A DNA stretch of 64,000 nucleotides from 40CM-4-68-19 sp036513415 (GTDB lineage Bacteria; Myxococcota; Myxococcia; Myxococcales; 40CM-4-68-19). Positions 7,864 through 16,793 of this stretch are shown here, piece after piece. The stretch is from positions 61,497 through 125,496 of the forward strand of contig DATBZA010000158.1 in NCBI GenBank assembly GCA_036513415.1, given 5' to 3'. The translations under genes and the position numbers were made by a program. Under the pieces are notes generated by a model. That model was not told the origin of the DNA. It did no database searches and saw nothing but the letters and a program-made list of their open reading frames with translations. Numbering within the stretch: the first letter of the stretch is position 1; every line of letters begins with the position of its first letter.

Positions 7864-9341
7864 TGGCCAGGTACGTCCTCGCGATCGATCAGGGCACCAC
7901 CGGCACCACGGCGTTGATCCTCGATCAGCGCCTCTCGGTGAAGGCGAAGGCGAACGTCGAGTTCCGGCAGATCTTCCCCAAGCCCGGCTGGGTCGAGCAC
8001 GACCTCGACGACATCTGGACGGCGACGCTGAAAGCGGTCGCGACGGCGATGCGCCAGGCGTCGATCAAGCCCACCGAGCTGCAGGCGATCGGCATTACCA
8101 ACCAGCGCGAGACCACGCTGCTCTGGGACCGCCATTCCGGGCGACCCATCCACAACGCCATCGTCTGGCAGGACCGTCGGACCGCGGATCTGTGCAACGA
8201 GCTCAAGGCGCAGGGAAAGGAGCCCTGGGTCCGCGAGAAGACGGGTCTGGTCCTCGACGCCTACTTCAGCGGGACCAAGGTCCGCTGGCTGCTGGACCAC
8301 GTGCACGGCGCGCAGGCTCGGGCGGAGAATGGCGATCTCTGCTTCGGCACCATCGACACGGCGCTGCTCTGGAAGCTGACCGGCGGCGCCGTGCACGCCA
8401 CCGACGTGACCAACGCCTCGCGCACGCTCTTCATGGACCTGGAGAAGCGCGCCTGGGACAACGAGCTGCTCGCGATGCTCGACGTCCCCCGCGCGGTGCT
8501 GCCCGCGATCCGCCCGTCCGCAGGGGTCTTCGGCACCACCAAGGGCGTGCGCGGGGTTCCCGACGGAATTCCCATCGCCGGCATCGCAGGGGATCAGCAG
8601 AGCGCGCTGGTGGGGCAGGCCTGCTTCGAGGAAGGCGAGGCGAAGTGCACCTACGGGACCGGCGCGTTCTTGCTCATGAACGCCGGACCGAAGAAGGTGA
8701 CCTCGAGGCACGGGCTGCTGGGCACCGTGGCCTGGCAGATCGGCGACGAGGTGGCGTACGCCCTCGAAGGCAGCGCGTTCATCGCGGGCGCGGTGGTGCA
8801 GTGGCTGCGGGACGGGCTGGGACTCTTCGAGAAGTCAGCGGAGGTCGAGAAGCTCGCAGCGTCCGTCCCGGATTCGGGAGGCGTGGTCTTCGTTCCGGCG
8901 CTCGCGGGACTGGGGGCACCGCACTGGCGGCAGGAAGCGCGCGGGCTCATCTGCGGGATCGACCGGGGCGTCACCAAGGCGCACCTCGCCCGGGCCGCGC
9001 TCGAGGGCGTGGCGTTCGAGATCAACGACCTCGCCCAGGCGATGGCGCAGGACATCGGGAAGCCCATGCCGATGTTCCGGGTGGACGGCGGGGCTTCGGC
9101 GAACGATCTGCTGATGCAGTTCCAGGCTGACCTCTTGCAAACGTCGATCGAGCGGCCGCACATGATCGAGACCACCGCCCTGGGGGCGGCGTTTCTTGCC
9201 GGCCTGGGCACCGGGATGTGGGCGAGCCTGAAGGAGCTGCGGAGCGCTTGGCGCCCGGGCAAGCAGTTCAAGCCCAAGATGAAGGCAGAGGTCCGGGAGG
9301 CGCACCTCGCGCGCTGGAAGTCCGCGGTGCAACGGGCGTAG
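7863..9341 (+). CDS. glpK: Glycerol kinase
   Basis: 492 residues, close to the usual ~500. It phosphorylates glycerol with ATP to sn-glycerol 3-phosphate. FGGY-kinase signatures are plain: AIDQGTTGTTALI at the N-terminus, GITNQRETT near residue 80, KTGLVLDAYFSGTKVRWLLD near 127, YGTGAFLLMN near 264 and DGGASANDLLMQFQ near 408. The start follows from the one-base overlap with the upstream esterase. GpsA, encoded 3.5 kb downstream, uses the same metabolite, so the neighbourhood touches glycerol phosphate metabolism twice. Confidence 0.97.
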   Translation: MARYVLAIDQGTTGTTALILDQRLSVKAKANVEFRQIFPKPGWVEHDLDDIWTATLKAVATAMRQASIKPTELQAIGITNQRETTLLWDRHSGRPIHNAIVWQDRRTADLCNELKAQGKEPWVREKTGLVLDAYFSGTKVRWLLDHVHGAQARAENGDLCFGTIDTALLWKLTGGAVHATDVTNASRTLFMDLEKRAWDNELLAMLDVPRAVLPAIRPSAGVFGTTKGVRGVPDGIPIAGIAGDQQSALVGQACFEEGEAKCTYGTGAFLLMNAGPKKVTSRHGLLGTVAWQIGDEVAYALEGSAFIAGAVVQWLRDGLGLFEKSAEVEKLAASVPDSGGVVFVPALAGLGAPHWRQEARGLICGIDRGVTKAHLARAALEGVAFEINDLAQAMAQDIGKPMPMFRVDGGASANDLLMQFQADLLQTSIERPHMIETTALGAAFLAGLGTGMWASLKELRSAWRPGKQFKPKMKAEVREAHLARWKSAVQRA

Positions 9342-9433
9342 TCGAGTCGGAGCGAAGCGGCGCAGGGAGTGAATCCGAGCGCTCTGCCGACGTGAGCTGC
9401 ATTTGGCTGTTCGTGGACGGGGCGGAGCGCGCA

Positions 9434-9447
9434 GTGTGCTGGTCCCG
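9434..9447 (+). repeat. Left arm of a 14-bp inverted repeat
   Basis: GTGTGCTGGTCCCG here matches the reverse complement of 9617-9630 without mismatch. The arms lie about 170 bases apart inside the gene-poor interval, and may be the ends of a small decayed element. Confidence 0.55.
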
Positions 9448-9616
9448 GGGCAACTCGTTCCTGAACTCATGATTGATCACATTTGCGGCCTCCTTCGGGG
9501 GCGCCGTCGTGTCGGCCCCAGTCCTCCCGAACCGAACACGATGGTGGCGGGCCGAGCGGGGTGCTTGGCGTGTTCGCTGCGCCGAAGTGGCTCCCGGCGA
9601 TGGATCGACGGTGCCG

Positions 9617-9630
9617 CGGGACCAGCACAC
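9617..9630 (-). repeat. Right arm of a 14-bp inverted repeat
   Basis: CGGGACCAGCACAC, the perfect complement of 9434-9447. Confidence 0.55.
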
Positions 9631-9817
9631 GGAGTCCTGCGCTCCGGGCTTCTCATTGGTGTGTCGCATAGTGAACTCGTTCCGGGGCGGGCCGCACTGC
9701 GTCATATCCGTCATTCGGTCGAAATCCGGCGAGTCAGGGGAAGGACACCACCTCGCGGGTGGCTGCCTCAGAGAAGCTCACGTCGGCAGAGCCGTTCGCA
9801 TCCACGACCAGCGCGCG

Positions 9818-10159
9818 TCAGCCCGCGGCGAGCTTGATTCTCACGATCATCTCGATCAGGCGCCGCGAGGTCTCGTCCAGCTCCACGAACTCCACGCCCA
9901 TTCCGGCCGCCTCGACGCGAACGACGCGCGCCTTGCCTTGGACGATGCGCTCCTCGCCGGCCTCGAACCTGAGGGTGACGAGCTCGCCGGGCTGGTGGGC
10001 CGGACCCTCTGTCCGGATGAACATGCCGCTCTCGCTCAAGTCGTCCGCGTACGCCGAGAGGAACTGCTGCACCGAGGGAAAATTCAGGCTTACCTTGAGA
10101 TCCACGGGCGCGCGCTGATGCTGCCGGCGGTCTTCCTGATCGTCCCCCACGCGCGCCAT
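9818..10159 (-). CDS. PilZ-domain protein (Myxococcus-type paralogous family)
   Basis: 113 residues from the ATG at 10157-10159, one base after the radA stop, so it is probably co-transcribed with radA. The N-terminal RRQHQRAPVDLKVSL segment and the central SAYADDLSESGMFIRTEGP are the PilZ R-x3-R and D-x-S-x-x-G motifs that bind cyclic di-GMP. A beta-barrel follows and ends in VVRVEAAGMGVEFVELD. The single-domain layout with 'FLSAYADDLSESGMFI' resembles the TIGR02266 family, first defined from Myxococcus xanthus. A role as a c-di-GMP receptor is inferred; its partner is unknown. Confidence 0.85.
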   Translation of the reverse strand: MARVGDDQEDRRQHQRAPVDLKVSLNFPSVQQFLSAYADDLSESGMFIRTEGPAHQPGELVTLRFEAGEERIVQGKARVVRVEAAGMGVEFVELDETSRRLIEMIVRIKLAAG

Positions 10160-10160
10160 C

Positions 10161-11504
10161 CTATGCGAACAGCGCGTCCATGGCCTGTCCCACATTGGCA
10201 ACTCCGCAGAGTTCCAGGGGTGCGCTGACTACGCGCGCCCGGTTGCCCTCCGGCAGCACGCAGTGCGAGAAGCCGAGCTGGGCCGCTTCCGCGAGCCGCT
10301 GGTCGACCTGTCCCACGGCCCGCACCTCACCGGCGAGACCGACTTCGCCGAGAACCAGCGTGCCAGCCGGAAGCGGCAGATCGCGGAGCGAGGAGACCAG
10401 CGCGGCCGCGACGGCCAGGTCCCCCGCCGGCTCGTCCAGGGCGCCTCCTCCGGCGACGCTCACGTAGATGTCCTTGTCCGCGAGCACGAAGCCCTGCTTG
10501 CGCTCCAGCACCGCCGTGAGCAGCGCGACGCGTGCGGTCTCGACGCCGATGGCCGTCCGGCGGGCCGAGCCGCCCGATGACGACTCGGCCACCAGCGCCT
10601 GCACTTCGAGCAGCAGCGGCCGGGAGCCGTTCATCACCGCGACCACCGCGCTGCCCGAAGCGCCCACCGGGCGCTCGGCGAGAAAGAGGGCCGAGGCATT
10701 CGGCACTTCGACGAGGCCCTCCGACTTCATTTCGAAGACGCCGATCTCGTTGGTCGAGCCGAAGCGGTTCTTGTGCGCGCGCAGCACCCGGTAGGCGTGG
10801 CTCCGGTCTCCCTCGAAGAACAGCACCGTGTCGACGAGGTGCTCGAGCACCCGCGGTCCGGCGATGGACCCCTCCTTGGTGACGTGGCCGACGAGGATCA
10901 CGGGCGTCCCGGTGTCCTTCGCAAACGCGGCCAGCCGGTGTCCCACCTCGCGCACCTGGGTGACCGATCCGGGCGCGCTCTCCAACGCGGAGAGGGCGAG
11001 CGTCTGGATGGAGTCCACCGCCAGGGCGCAAGGCCGCAGCTTGCGCGCGTGCTCCAGGGCGACCACCGCGTCCGTCTCCGCCGCGAGGTGCAGGGCCGGG
11101 GAGAGCGTGCCGAGCCGTTCGCCGCGCAGGCGGATCTGCTGCAGCGATTCCTCTCCGCTCACGTACAACACGGGCCGTTGTGGACCGGCAAGCCGGTCCA
11201 GCGCGGAGAGCAGCAGGGTGCTCTTCCCGATGCCCGGGTCTCCCGCGAGCAGCACCACTGCGCCCGGCACCAGGCCGCCGCCGAGAGCGCGATCCAGCTC
11301 GCCGATCCCGGTCTTCAGGCGGCGGCCCGGCGAGAGCGACACCTGGTCGATGGGCAGGACCACCGAAAGCGCGCGGGCGCCGGCGATCCGCGGCGCCTCC
11401 TCCTCCACGGACCCGAACGCTCCGCACCCGCCGCACTTTCCGAACCACTTCGCAGTCCGGAAGCCGCACTCCCTGCACACGTGCTGGATCGCTGCTTTCG
11501 CCAT
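10161..11504 (-). CDS. radA: DNA repair protein RadA (Sms)
   Basis: 447 residues. The ATG at 11502-11504 begins directly before the N-terminal zinc finger (C-x2-C at about 10-13 and C-x2-C near 25-28), so the much longer open frame upstream is a shadow of the MFS gene. A RecA-like ATPase follows with Walker A GDPGIGKST near residue 84 and the RadA-specific HKNRFGSTNEIG near 240. The C-terminal third is the Lon-protease-like domain (PAGDLAVAAALVSSL, VLGEVGLAGEVRAV). RadA drives branch migration during recombination. The gene is divergent from the MFS transporter. Confidence 0.96.
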   Translation of the reverse strand: MAKAAIQHVCRECGFRTAKWFGKCGGCGAFGSVEEEAPRIAGARALSVVLPIDQVSLSPGRRLKTGIGELDRALGGGLVPGAVVLLAGDPGIGKSTLLLSALDRLAGPQRPVLYVSGEESLQQIRLRGERLGTLSPALHLAAETDAVVALEHARKLRPCALAVDSIQTLALSALESAPGSVTQVREVGHRLAAFAKDTGTPVILVGHVTKEGSIAGPRVLEHLVDTVLFFEGDRSHAYRVLRAHKNRFGSTNEIGVFEMKSEGLVEVPNASALFLAERPVGASGSAVVAVMNGSRPLLLEVQALVAESSSGGSARRTAIGVETARVALLTAVLERKQGFVLADKDIYVSVAGGGALDEPAGDLAVAAALVSSLRDLPLPAGTLVLGEVGLAGEVRAVGQVDQRLAEAAQLGFSHCVLPEGNRARVVSAPLELCGVANVGQAMDALFA

Positions 11505-11561
11505 GGCCGCATGCTGCCTGCGGGGTCCGACATGCAGGTCGCATGCTAGGGTTGCGCGCGC

Positions 11562-12767
11562 GTGCTCCCGATCCTGTTCGTCACCGTCTTTCTCGATCTG
11601 GTGGGATTCGGGATCATCATCCCCTTCCTCGCGTACTACGTGGAATCGTTCGGGGCCCGCGCCGCGATCGTCGGCCTGCTCATGTCCAGCTACTCGCTGG
11701 CGCAGTTCGTCTTCGCGCCGGTGTGGGGACGGCTCTCGGATCGCGTCGGCCGGCGCCCCATCCTCCTGCTCGGGCTCCTCGGCTCGGTCGCCGGATTCAC
11801 GCTCTTCGGACTCGCCAGCACGCTCTCGATGCTCTTCCTCGGGCGTGTGCTGATGGGGATCTTCGGCGCCACCATTCCGACCGCCCAGGCCGCCGTGGCC
11901 GACGTGACCGCACCCGAGGATCGCGCCAGGGGGATGGGCCTGATCGGCGCTGCCATCGGGCTCGGGTTCATCCTGGGCCCGGCGCTGGGAGGCCTGCTGT
12001 CGAACCTCTCCAGCGTGCTCCGGCTCCCGTTGTTCGAGCGGAACCCGTACGCGCTGCCGTGCCTCGCCTCCGCCGCCCTGGCCGCGTTGAACCTGGTGGC
12101 CGCGGCGTTCTTCTTGCCCGAGTCCCTCCCCGAAGAGCGACGCGGGAGCCGGATCGGGGAGCGCTTCTCGCGCCTCGACCAGATTTCGCGCGGCCTGACC
12201 GATCCGCGGGTGCGGCGGCTGCTGCTGACCTATTTCCTCTTCATGCTCGGCTTCACCATGATGGAAGCGACGCTGACGCTCTTCATCGAAGGACGCATCG
12301 GCGCGGGCGATCACGCGCAGCTCGTGCGCCGGGTCGGGTACCTGTTCGGCTTCATCGGGATCATCCAGGTGGCGCTCCAGGGCGGCCTGGTGGGCCGCCT
12401 CGCGCGCGCGTTCGGCGAGCGGCAGCTCCTGATCGCGGGTTGCTCCATCACCGCGCTTTCGCTGGCGGCGATGCCCGCTGCGATGTCCTGGGCTGGCATC
12501 TACGGATGCGCCTTCGGGCTCGCCTGCGGCCACGGGCTCTCGCAGCCCTCGATCACGAGCTTGATCTCCCGCGCTTCTCCGGCCGAGTCCCAGGGGGGAG
12601 CCCTCGGCATCTCGCAGTCGGCGGCGAGCCTCGCCCGCGTCCTCGGCCCCGCGATGGGTGGAGCGCTGTTCCAGCAGGTGGCGCCCGGCGCACCGTACCT
12701 GGTCGCCGCGGCCCTCTCGATTGCCGCAGTGGTCTGCGCCACCCCGGGCCGCCGGGTTCCGGTCTAG
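11562..12767 (+). CDS. MFS transporter, TetA-like drug:H+ antiporter family
   Basis: 401 residues from a GTG at 11562, with about twelve predicted membrane segments. Motif A is clear between segments 2 and 3 (GRLSDRVGRRPILL), and motif C-like GLGFILGPALGG lies near residue 135. This is the layout of 12-segment tetracycline/multidrug efflux proteins, but substrate cannot be read from sequence and no regulator sits beside it. It is divergent from radA with a short shared upstream region of 57 bases. Confidence 0.85.
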   Translation: MLPILFVTVFLDLVGFGIIIPFLAYYVESFGARAAIVGLLMSSYSLAQFVFAPVWGRLSDRVGRRPILLLGLLGSVAGFTLFGLASTLSMLFLGRVLMGIFGATIPTAQAAVADVTAPEDRARGMGLIGAAIGLGFILGPALGGLLSNLSSVLRLPLFERNPYALPCLASAALAALNLVAAAFFLPESLPEERRGSRIGERFSRLDQISRGLTDPRVRRLLLTYFLFMLGFTMMEATLTLFIEGRIGAGDHAQLVRRVGYLFGFIGIIQVALQGGLVGRLARAFGERQLLIAGCSITALSLAAMPAAMSWAGIYGCAFGLACGHGLSQPSITSLISRASPAESQGGALGISQSAASLARVLGPAMGGALFQQVAPGAPYLVAAALSIAAVVCATPGRRVPV

Positions 12768-12785
12768 ACGCGGCCGCCGAAGGCA

Positions 12786-12807
12786 GGGCTACGCTTGAGC
12801 GAGGTCA
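12786..12807 (+). repeat. 22-bp intergenic repeat, copy 1
   Basis: The segment from GGGCTACGCTTG to GAGGTCA here occurs again, reverse-complemented and without mismatch, at 31201-31222. Both copies lie in short spacers between genes. No function known to me. Confidence 0.6.
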
Positions 12808-12866
12808 TTCGGCTTGTGGCGCCGGCCCATCACTGGGTATGAGTTGCGCTCCGGCCTGGAGAGCTG

Positions 12867-13874
12867 ATGCGCGCGGCGGTGATCGGCGGCGGAAGCTGGG
12901 GTACGGCGCTCGCGGCCGTCCTGGGCGGCAACGGCCACGAAGTCGTCGTCTGGGCGCACGACCCCGACGTCGCGCGAGCGCTGACGGAGAAGCACGAGAA
13001 CCCGAAATACCTGCGAGGGCTACGGCTCCCAGACCGCGTGAGCGGGGCGCACGATCTGGGCCAGGCGCTGGCGGGCGCCGAGCTGGTGGTGGCGGCGAGC
13101 CCGTCGCACGTGACCCGCGCGGTCATGAGCGATGCGCTGCCGGCGTTGCCCAAGGCGACGCCGATCGTCTGTGCCACCAAGGGCATCGAGAACGACTCCC
13201 TGCTCACCATGCACGAGGTGCTCGAGGACGTGCTCCCGGCCGAGATGCACCCCTACCTCGTCTGCCTGTCCGGGCCCTCGTTCGCGAAGGAGACCGTGCT
13301 CCGGTTGCCTACGGCGGTGGTCGTCGCGTCGCCCTGGGAAAAGATGGCCCAGCGGGTGCAGCGCTGGTTCTCGAACGATTACTTCCGCGTCTACACCTCC
13401 ATCGACGTGGCGGGAGTGGAGCTGGGAGGGTCGTTGAAGAACGTCTGCGCCATCGCCGCCGGCATCTCCGACGGCATGGGCTTCGGCAGCAACACCCGCG
13501 CCGCCATCATGACGCGCGGCCTGGCCGAGCTGGTGCGGCTGGCGGTGAAGAAGGGCGCCAATCCGCTCACGCTCAGCGGGCTCGCCGGGATGGGCGACCT
13601 GGTGCTCACCTGCACCGGCGAGCTGTCCCGAAACCGGGCCGTCGGCCTCGGGCTGGGGCGCGGTGAGAGGCTTCGGGACATCCTGGCGGGCATGACCCAG
13701 GTGGCGGAAGGCGTCCGGACGGCGAAGAGCGTCCACGATCTCGCGCAGAAGCTCGGCGTGGACGTGCCGCTGCACGAGGCCATCTACCGCATCCTGTACG
13801 AAGAGCTGCCGCCGAAGGCGGCGCTGCAGTCGCTCACCTCTCGAGAGCTGAAGTCCGAGTTCCAACTGCATTAG
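12867..13874 (+). CDS. gpsA: Glycerol-3-phosphate dehydrogenase [NAD(P)+]
   Basis: 335 residues with GGAGAG just before the ATG. The Rossmann dinucleotide motif is GGGSWGTALA at residues 8-17, followed by CATKGIE near 107, SGPSFAKE near 134, the catalytic-lysine region GVELGGSLKNVCAIAAGI near 190, and the C-terminal FGSNTRAAIMTRGLAEL. It reduces dihydroxyacetone phosphate to sn-glycerol 3-phosphate for phospholipid synthesis. Its last 41 bases overlap, in antisense, the end of the convergent membrane-protein gene. Confidence 0.97.
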   Translation: MRAAVIGGGSWGTALAAVLGGNGHEVVVWAHDPDVARALTEKHENPKYLRGLRLPDRVSGAHDLGQALAGAELVVAASPSHVTRAVMSDALPALPKATPIVCATKGIENDSLLTMHEVLEDVLPAEMHPYLVCLSGPSFAKETVLRLPTAVVVASPWEKMAQRVQRWFSNDYFRVYTSIDVAGVELGGSLKNVCAIAAGISDGMGFGSNTRAAIMTRGLAELVRLAVKKGANPLTLSGLAGMGDLVLTCTGELSRNRAVGLGLGRGERLRDILAGMTQVAEGVRTAKSVHDLAQKLGVDVPLHEAIYRILYEELPPKAALQSLTSRELKSEFQLH

Positions 13875-14847
13875 GTCTGGCCGAGGGCAGCCTGGTGGCC
13901 AGGCTGTAGCTCCTGATCTCGTCCTTCTCCAGCTGCCCGAGCAGGTGCGACGACCCGGCGATGATGATCGGCCTGAACAGGAGGTTCAGCACCGGCGTCG
14001 CAAGCAGCGCCGCCGTGGAGAGCGAGAAGCCCACCGACATCGCCCGGTTCGACTCCATCCGCTCGATCTCGCCGCGCGAGTCCATCGAGAGCTTGTCGCA
14101 GAGGCGCGCGAACAGCCGCAACGGACCGCGGAGGATCCCGGGCAGCCGCGCTGCCGTGCGCTTGAGGATGCGAACGAACCAGGGCTCGGGGGCGTTCCGG
14201 TCGCGCTGGATCGACTCTTTCAGCGATTCCCCGGGCAGGCAGACCTGCGCGTCGTCGAACGCGTCGGCGACCACCCAGTGCAAGCTCCAGATGGCGAGCA
14301 CGGCGCCGGAGAGGAAATCGCCGACGGCCGGGAGCAGCCGCGCGAGCAGCAGGAGCGGCGCTACGCCGATGGCGACGATCAGCGCCTGCCGGATCATCCG
14401 CCCGGCGAGCAGGCCCCAGGGCATCTCGCGCGGACCGCAGGCGCCGAACCCCATCCGCCAGCGGATCATCGCCGCCAGGCGGGCGTAGTGGTTGGCGAAG
14501 AAGAACGACGGCAGCGGCGCCAGCGCCGCGAACGCCTTGTAGAAGCATCCGAACCAGTTCGCCCAGCCGGGCGCGTCGGTCCCGACGCTGGCGTAGAGCG
14601 CGCATGCCGCGGCGAGCAAGCCGGCGGGGTAGAGGGCTTCCCTGAGCAATGCCGGGTCTGACAGCAGCACCTTCAGTCCCAGGATGGGCTGCGCGAATCC
14701 GTAGAGCGCCTGCTCGGTGCTCCCGGCCGGGGGAGCCTGCACGCCACCCGCGTAGTTGCGGACGCGCCGCAGCGCCCAGCGGACGAATCCCTTGCGGGGA
14801 GGCGCGGTGAGGACAGGAGATGCGGGCGGAACCAGGCTCATCTGCAT
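13834..14847 (-). CDS. Multi-pass membrane protein, EI24/CysZ-like
   Basis: 337 residues with about six hydrophobic segments (for example LYPAGLLAAACALYASV near residue 72, the IVAIGVAPLLLLARLLPAVG region near 165, and STAALLATPVLNLLFRPIII near 280). The overall pattern resembles the EI24/CysZ-like membrane family but I could not place it firmly. The start is either ATG at 14847 or the one two codons later. Its 3' end overlaps gpsA by 41 bases on the opposite strand. The C-terminal 20 residues past the last helix are encoded in that overlap and may be dispensable. Confidence 0.7.
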   Translation of the reverse strand: MQMSLVPPASPVLTAPPRKGFVRWALRRVRNYAGGVQAPPAGSTEQALYGFAQPILGLKVLLSDPALLREALYPAGLLAAACALYASVGTDAPGWANWFGCFYKAFAALAPLPSFFFANHYARLAAMIRWRMGFGACGPREMPWGLLAGRMIRQALIVAIGVAPLLLLARLLPAVGDFLSGAVLAIWSLHWVVADAFDDAQVCLPGESLKESIQRDRNAPEPWFVRILKRTAARLPGILRGPLRLFARLCDKLSMDSRGEIERMESNRAMSVGFSLSTAALLATPVLNLLFRPIIIAGSSHLLGQLEKDEIRSYSLATRLPSARPNAVGTRTSALER

Positions 14848-14895
14848 CGACCTTCGTACGGACCAGAGACCCGGATATTACACCGGACACGTCGC

Positions 14896-15867
14896 TCAGA
14901 TTTCCCGGCTGACCACCCGCCGCAGGGTCTCCTGGTCGATATTGCCGCCGGAGACGCAGATCCCGACCGACTTGCCGGCCAGGGTCTCCCGCAGGACAAG
15001 CAGGCCGGCGAGGCCAGTTGCGCCCGCTCCCTCCACCAGGTTGTGCGTCGTGCGCAGGAGCAACCGCACGGCGTCCGCGATGGCGCCCTCGCTCACCTTG
15101 ACGAAGCCGGCGAGGCCTTCGCGCAGGGCCGGGAAGGTGAGCTCGTACACCGCGCGGGTAGCGACTCCGTCGGCGAACGTGTTCGCCGTGTAGCCGGTCA
15201 GCGGACGCCCCTTGTGCCAGGAATCGTGGATCGCCGCGGCGCGCTCCGCCTGGACCCCGAACACGCGGAGCTCGGGCCGCATCGCCCGGGCAACCGTCAT
15301 CGCTCCGACGGCCTGCGAGCCGCCTCCGACCGAGAGCACCAGCACCTCCAGCGAGGGCTCCTGCTCCAGCATCTCCAGCGCCAGGGTTCCCGCGCCGGCG
15401 ATCACCTGCCGGTGGTTGGTCGAGTGGACGAGCGTCATCCCGCGCTCGCGCACGAGGCCGTCCGCGACCTGCACCGCGGCGTCGTAGTCGTCGCCCTGCT
15501 CGATGACCTCGGCCCCGAATCCCCGCATGGCCTCGTTCTTCTCGGGATTGTTTCCTCGCGGCACGCAGATGACTACCGGTACCCCGAGCATCTGGCCCGC
15601 CCAGGCCAGCCCCTGGCCGTGGTTCCCGCGCGACGCGCCCACGACCCCCTTTCTCTTCTCCTCCTCGCTGAGCGAGGTCAGCGCCGCCAGCGCATTGCGC
15701 GCCTTGAACGCCTGCGTGGGCTGGTGGTTTTCGTGCTTCACGAATAGCCGGATGCTGTAGCCGACCGCCTCCTCGAGCGGCGCATACCTCCGCAACGCCG
15801 TCGGCGCCAGCGTCCCCCGAATCCTCTCGCGCGCCTCCAACACATCCGCAATGGTTACGGGCCACAT
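14896..15867 (-). CDS. Threonine/serine dehydratase-like PLP enzyme (fold type II)
   Basis: 323 residues, a single catalytic domain without an ACT regulatory domain, as in catabolic threonine dehydratase or serine racemase. The PLP-binding lysine is in QAFKARNAL near residue 55, the substrate loop is ASRGNHGQGLA near 78, and the phosphate-binding glycine loop is SVGGGSQAVGA near 179, with CVSGGNID near the end. The family norm at the lysine is SFK-x-RG, so the AFKARN variant is unusual. The reaction is probably deamination of Thr or Ser to a 2-oxo acid, but related enzymes racemise or cleave other amino acids. Confidence 0.8.
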   Translation of the reverse strand: MWPVTIADVLEARERIRGTLAPTALRRYAPLEEAVGYSIRLFVKHENHQPTQAFKARNALAALTSLSEEEKRKGVVGASRGNHGQGLAWAGQMLGVPVVICVPRGNNPEKNEAMRGFGAEVIEQGDDYDAAVQVADGLVRERGMTLVHSTNHRQVIAGAGTLALEMLEQEPSLEVLVLSVGGGSQAVGAMTVARAMRPELRVFGVQAERAAAIHDSWHKGRPLTGYTANTFADGVATRAVYELTFPALREGLAGFVKVSEGAIADAVRLLLRTTHNLVEGAGATGLAGLLVLRETLAGKSVGICVSGGNIDQETLRRVVSREI

Positions 15868-15900
15868 GAGGGCCGCAATGTAGCCGAACTGGGCAGCTCC

Positions 15901-16066
15901 AGATCAAACGCCGAGCACGCCAAGCACGCCGAGATGGAAACGTAGACTGAAGGAAGCACTTTAGGGGTTGGGTTAATGCGAACCCGACCGGTCGGAGCAA
16001 CTCCGAGCGTCTCGGCTGGCGAGATGATCACACCCCCCAAATCTCGGCGTGCTCGGCGTTTGATCT
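15901..16066. repeat. MITE-like inverted-repeat element, copy A
   Basis: About 166 bases bounded by AGATCAAACGCCGAGCACGC at the left and its exact complement at the right; the left end carries an extra AAGCACGCC unit. The interior shares blocks with copy B (GGAAACGT, CGGAGCAACTCCGAG, GGCGAGATGATCACA). It lies between two minus-strand genes and has no frame of its own that looks coding. Transcribed, the ends would form a long stem. Confidence 0.85.
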
Positions 16067-16076
16067 GAAGAATTGG

Positions 16077-16793
<717 letters not shown>

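Larger units (their letters stand above)
9342..9817. other. Gene-poor interval with short repeats
   Basis: About 475 bases between glpK and the PilZ gene hold no frame with a recognisable domain; the open frames present look random. Direct repeats of about ten bases (AACTCGTTCC near 9452 and 9673) and a long-range inverted repeat are visible. No tRNA, riboswitch or clear terminator was seen. Confidence 0.5.

Noticed and set aside
9268..9714. Possible 148-residue minus-strand gene in the gene-poor stretch
   Set aside because: It overlaps the end of glpK, has no recognisable domain and is spanned by repeats. Not supported as coding.
11505..12533. N-terminal extension of RadA in the same frame
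   Set aside because: This part is antisense to the MFS transporter. RadA's zinc finger starts right at the ATG at 11504.
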